From contig CAMCYC010000001.1 in NCBI GenBank assembly GCA_945883795.1, positions 1 through 64,000 of the forward strand: a stretch of 64,000 bases of DNA. Reading direction: 5' to 3'. Positions 63,391-64,000 of the stretch are shown in pieces. The stretch is from Sulfurimonas crateris. Its GTDB lineage: Bacteria; Campylobacterota; Campylobacteria; Campylobacterales; Sulfurimonadaceae. Position numbers and translations under genes: made by a program. The notes beneath the pieces are model-generated. The model saw nothing but the letters and a program-made list of their open reading frames with translations, ran no database searches and was not told where the DNA came from. Position 1 is the first letter of the stretch; every line of letters starts with the position of its first letter.

Positions 63391-64000
63391 ATGTCTACTA
63401 TAAAAAAAATTATTTATTTTTCAATTTTCATCTATTTACTAATGAGTGGACTCATCATTTTTTATTCAGAGAGTATAAAAAATCTTGCAAAAGAGCAGGC
63501 AAAAACTGCGGCACAGTCACATTTTAATCTTATGGTTGACACAAGGAGTTGGAATGCAGAATATGGTGGTATATATGTAAAACAGCATTCTGGTATAGAG
63601 CCAAATAAGTATCTCAAAGATAATATTCTCAAAAGCGATAAAAATGAGACACTTGTAAAAATAAATCCTGCATGGATGACAAAGCAAATCTCTGAAATTA
63701 GTAATAAACGGCATAAATATTACTTTCATATCACTTCCCTTAAACCTATAAACCCGACAAATAAACCTGATGATTTTGAGATAGAAGCATTGAATTATTT
63801 TGAAAAAAATAAAAATAAAGAATATTATTATAAGTTTAAAAACAATACTAACGAAGAGATGCATCTTGATTTTATTGGTGCACTTATTACAAAACAAGAG
63901 TGTTTAAAGTGCCATGCAGAAGCGGGTTACAAAGAGGGTGATATCAGAGGTGGTATTAGGATTACAGTTCCGATGAATGAATATAATACTAAAATGACTC
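63391..64000 (+). CDS. DUF3365/Tll0287-like c-type haem sensor (3'-truncated)
   Basis: The frame is open to the window end, with 203 codons visible. It begins MSTIKKIIYFSIFIYLLMSG, an N-terminal membrane helix or signal anchor, followed by a periplasmic domain (FNLMVDTRSWNAEYGGIYVK, PAWMTKQISEIS) and ECLKCHAEAG with the haem-attachment CxxCH at 63901-63915, then GGIRITVPM. This matches the DUF3365-type sensor domain found ahead of histidine kinases, cyclases or receptors. The output domain lies outside the window. Haem binding would allow gas or redox sensing. Confidence 0.82.
   Translation, partial: MSTIKKIIYFSIFIYLLMSGLIIFYSESIKNLAKEQAKTAAQSHFNLMVDTRSWNAEYGGIYVKQHSGIEPNKYLKDNILKSDKNETLVKINPAWMTKQISEISNKRHKYYFHITSLKPINPTNKPDDFEIEALNYFEKNKNKEYYYKFKNNTNEEMHLDFIGALITKQECLKCHAEAGYKEGDIRGGIRITVPMNEYNTKMT

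Noticed and set aside
63517-63897. 126-codon minus-strand frame near the window end
   Set aside because: It is antisense to the haem-sensor gene, whose plus-strand frame has a clear CxxCH motif and a family match.

Overview
The window looks like a chromosomal segment of a motile, AT-rich member of the Campylobacterota (Epsilonproteobacteria), probably a free-living Sulfurimonas-like or related organism. This rests on gene order and protein style, not on a marker gene. The blocks M23 peptidase-lpxC-tsaB-like-thrB-ylxR-infB-rbfA-rimP and rsmD-flgI-flgJ(N)-flgM-flgN-flgK match the order I recall from Campylobacter jejuni. The sensor kinases carry the 'GNIAHQWRQPL' phospho-acceptor box that is common in this phylum. 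No rRNA, tRNA, CRISPR array or complete insertion sequence was seen.

Layout. (1) 1-2330: right-hand end of a prophage or phage remnant. It holds a 5'-truncated structural protein, two small proteins and a tail-fibre gene that appears split by a +1 frameshift before a BspA-like (DUF285) tip. (2) 2.6-9.8 kb: bamA, then a minus-strand series with ppx/gppA, a 2[4Fe-4S] ferredoxin, an OmpR-type two-component pair, folB and plsY. (3) 9.9-24.6 kb: a transmembrane chemoreceptor, then a long, tightly overlapping plus-strand run: nadA, nadC, flhB, DHH phosphoesterase, M23 peptidase, lpxC, a reduced tsaB-like gene, thrB, ylxR, infB, rbfA, rimP, ribD, ubiE. (4) 24.5-33.9 kb: murA (minus), four poorly characterised genes including a DnaQ-like protein with an altered catalytic motif, rsmD, and the flgI-flgJ-flgM-flgN-flgK block with a good sigma-54 promoter candidate, followed by an orphan OppC-like permease and a CopD-like membrane protein. 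(5) 34-43.4 kb: a large hybrid sensor kinase, photolyase, thiD, an EF-hand protein, a 5'-nucleotidase, and a PhnD-like binding protein coupled to a sensor kinase. (6) 43.5-56.3 kb: a 12.7-kb chemosensory cluster. (7) 56.3-64 kb: a TonB-dependent receptor, two tandem SCP2-like paralogues behind a DEAD-box helicase, an ABC-F ATPase, a pit-transporter remnant and the start of a c-type-haem sensor.

The most interesting region is the chemosensory cluster. No encoded protein shows an obvious membrane segment, so it probably builds a cytoplasmic signalling array. It encodes an all-alpha protein of unknown function, a HEAT-repeat protein, CheR, two single-domain response regulators, a CheA with a large P2-like middle region, a CheW interrupted by a zinc-binding CZB domain, a small STAS-like protein, a ParA-type ATPase, a CetB/Aer-like PAS protein, a soluble chemoreceptor with two complete signalling hairpins offset by exactly 300 residues, a triple-CheW protein and CheB. 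The three scaffold or receptor oddities (CZB-in-CheW, two-headed receptor, three-CheW adaptor) sit next to each other. They suggest a specialised array geometry sensing zinc, oxidants or redox, partitioned by the ParA protein. This is an inference from domain content only.
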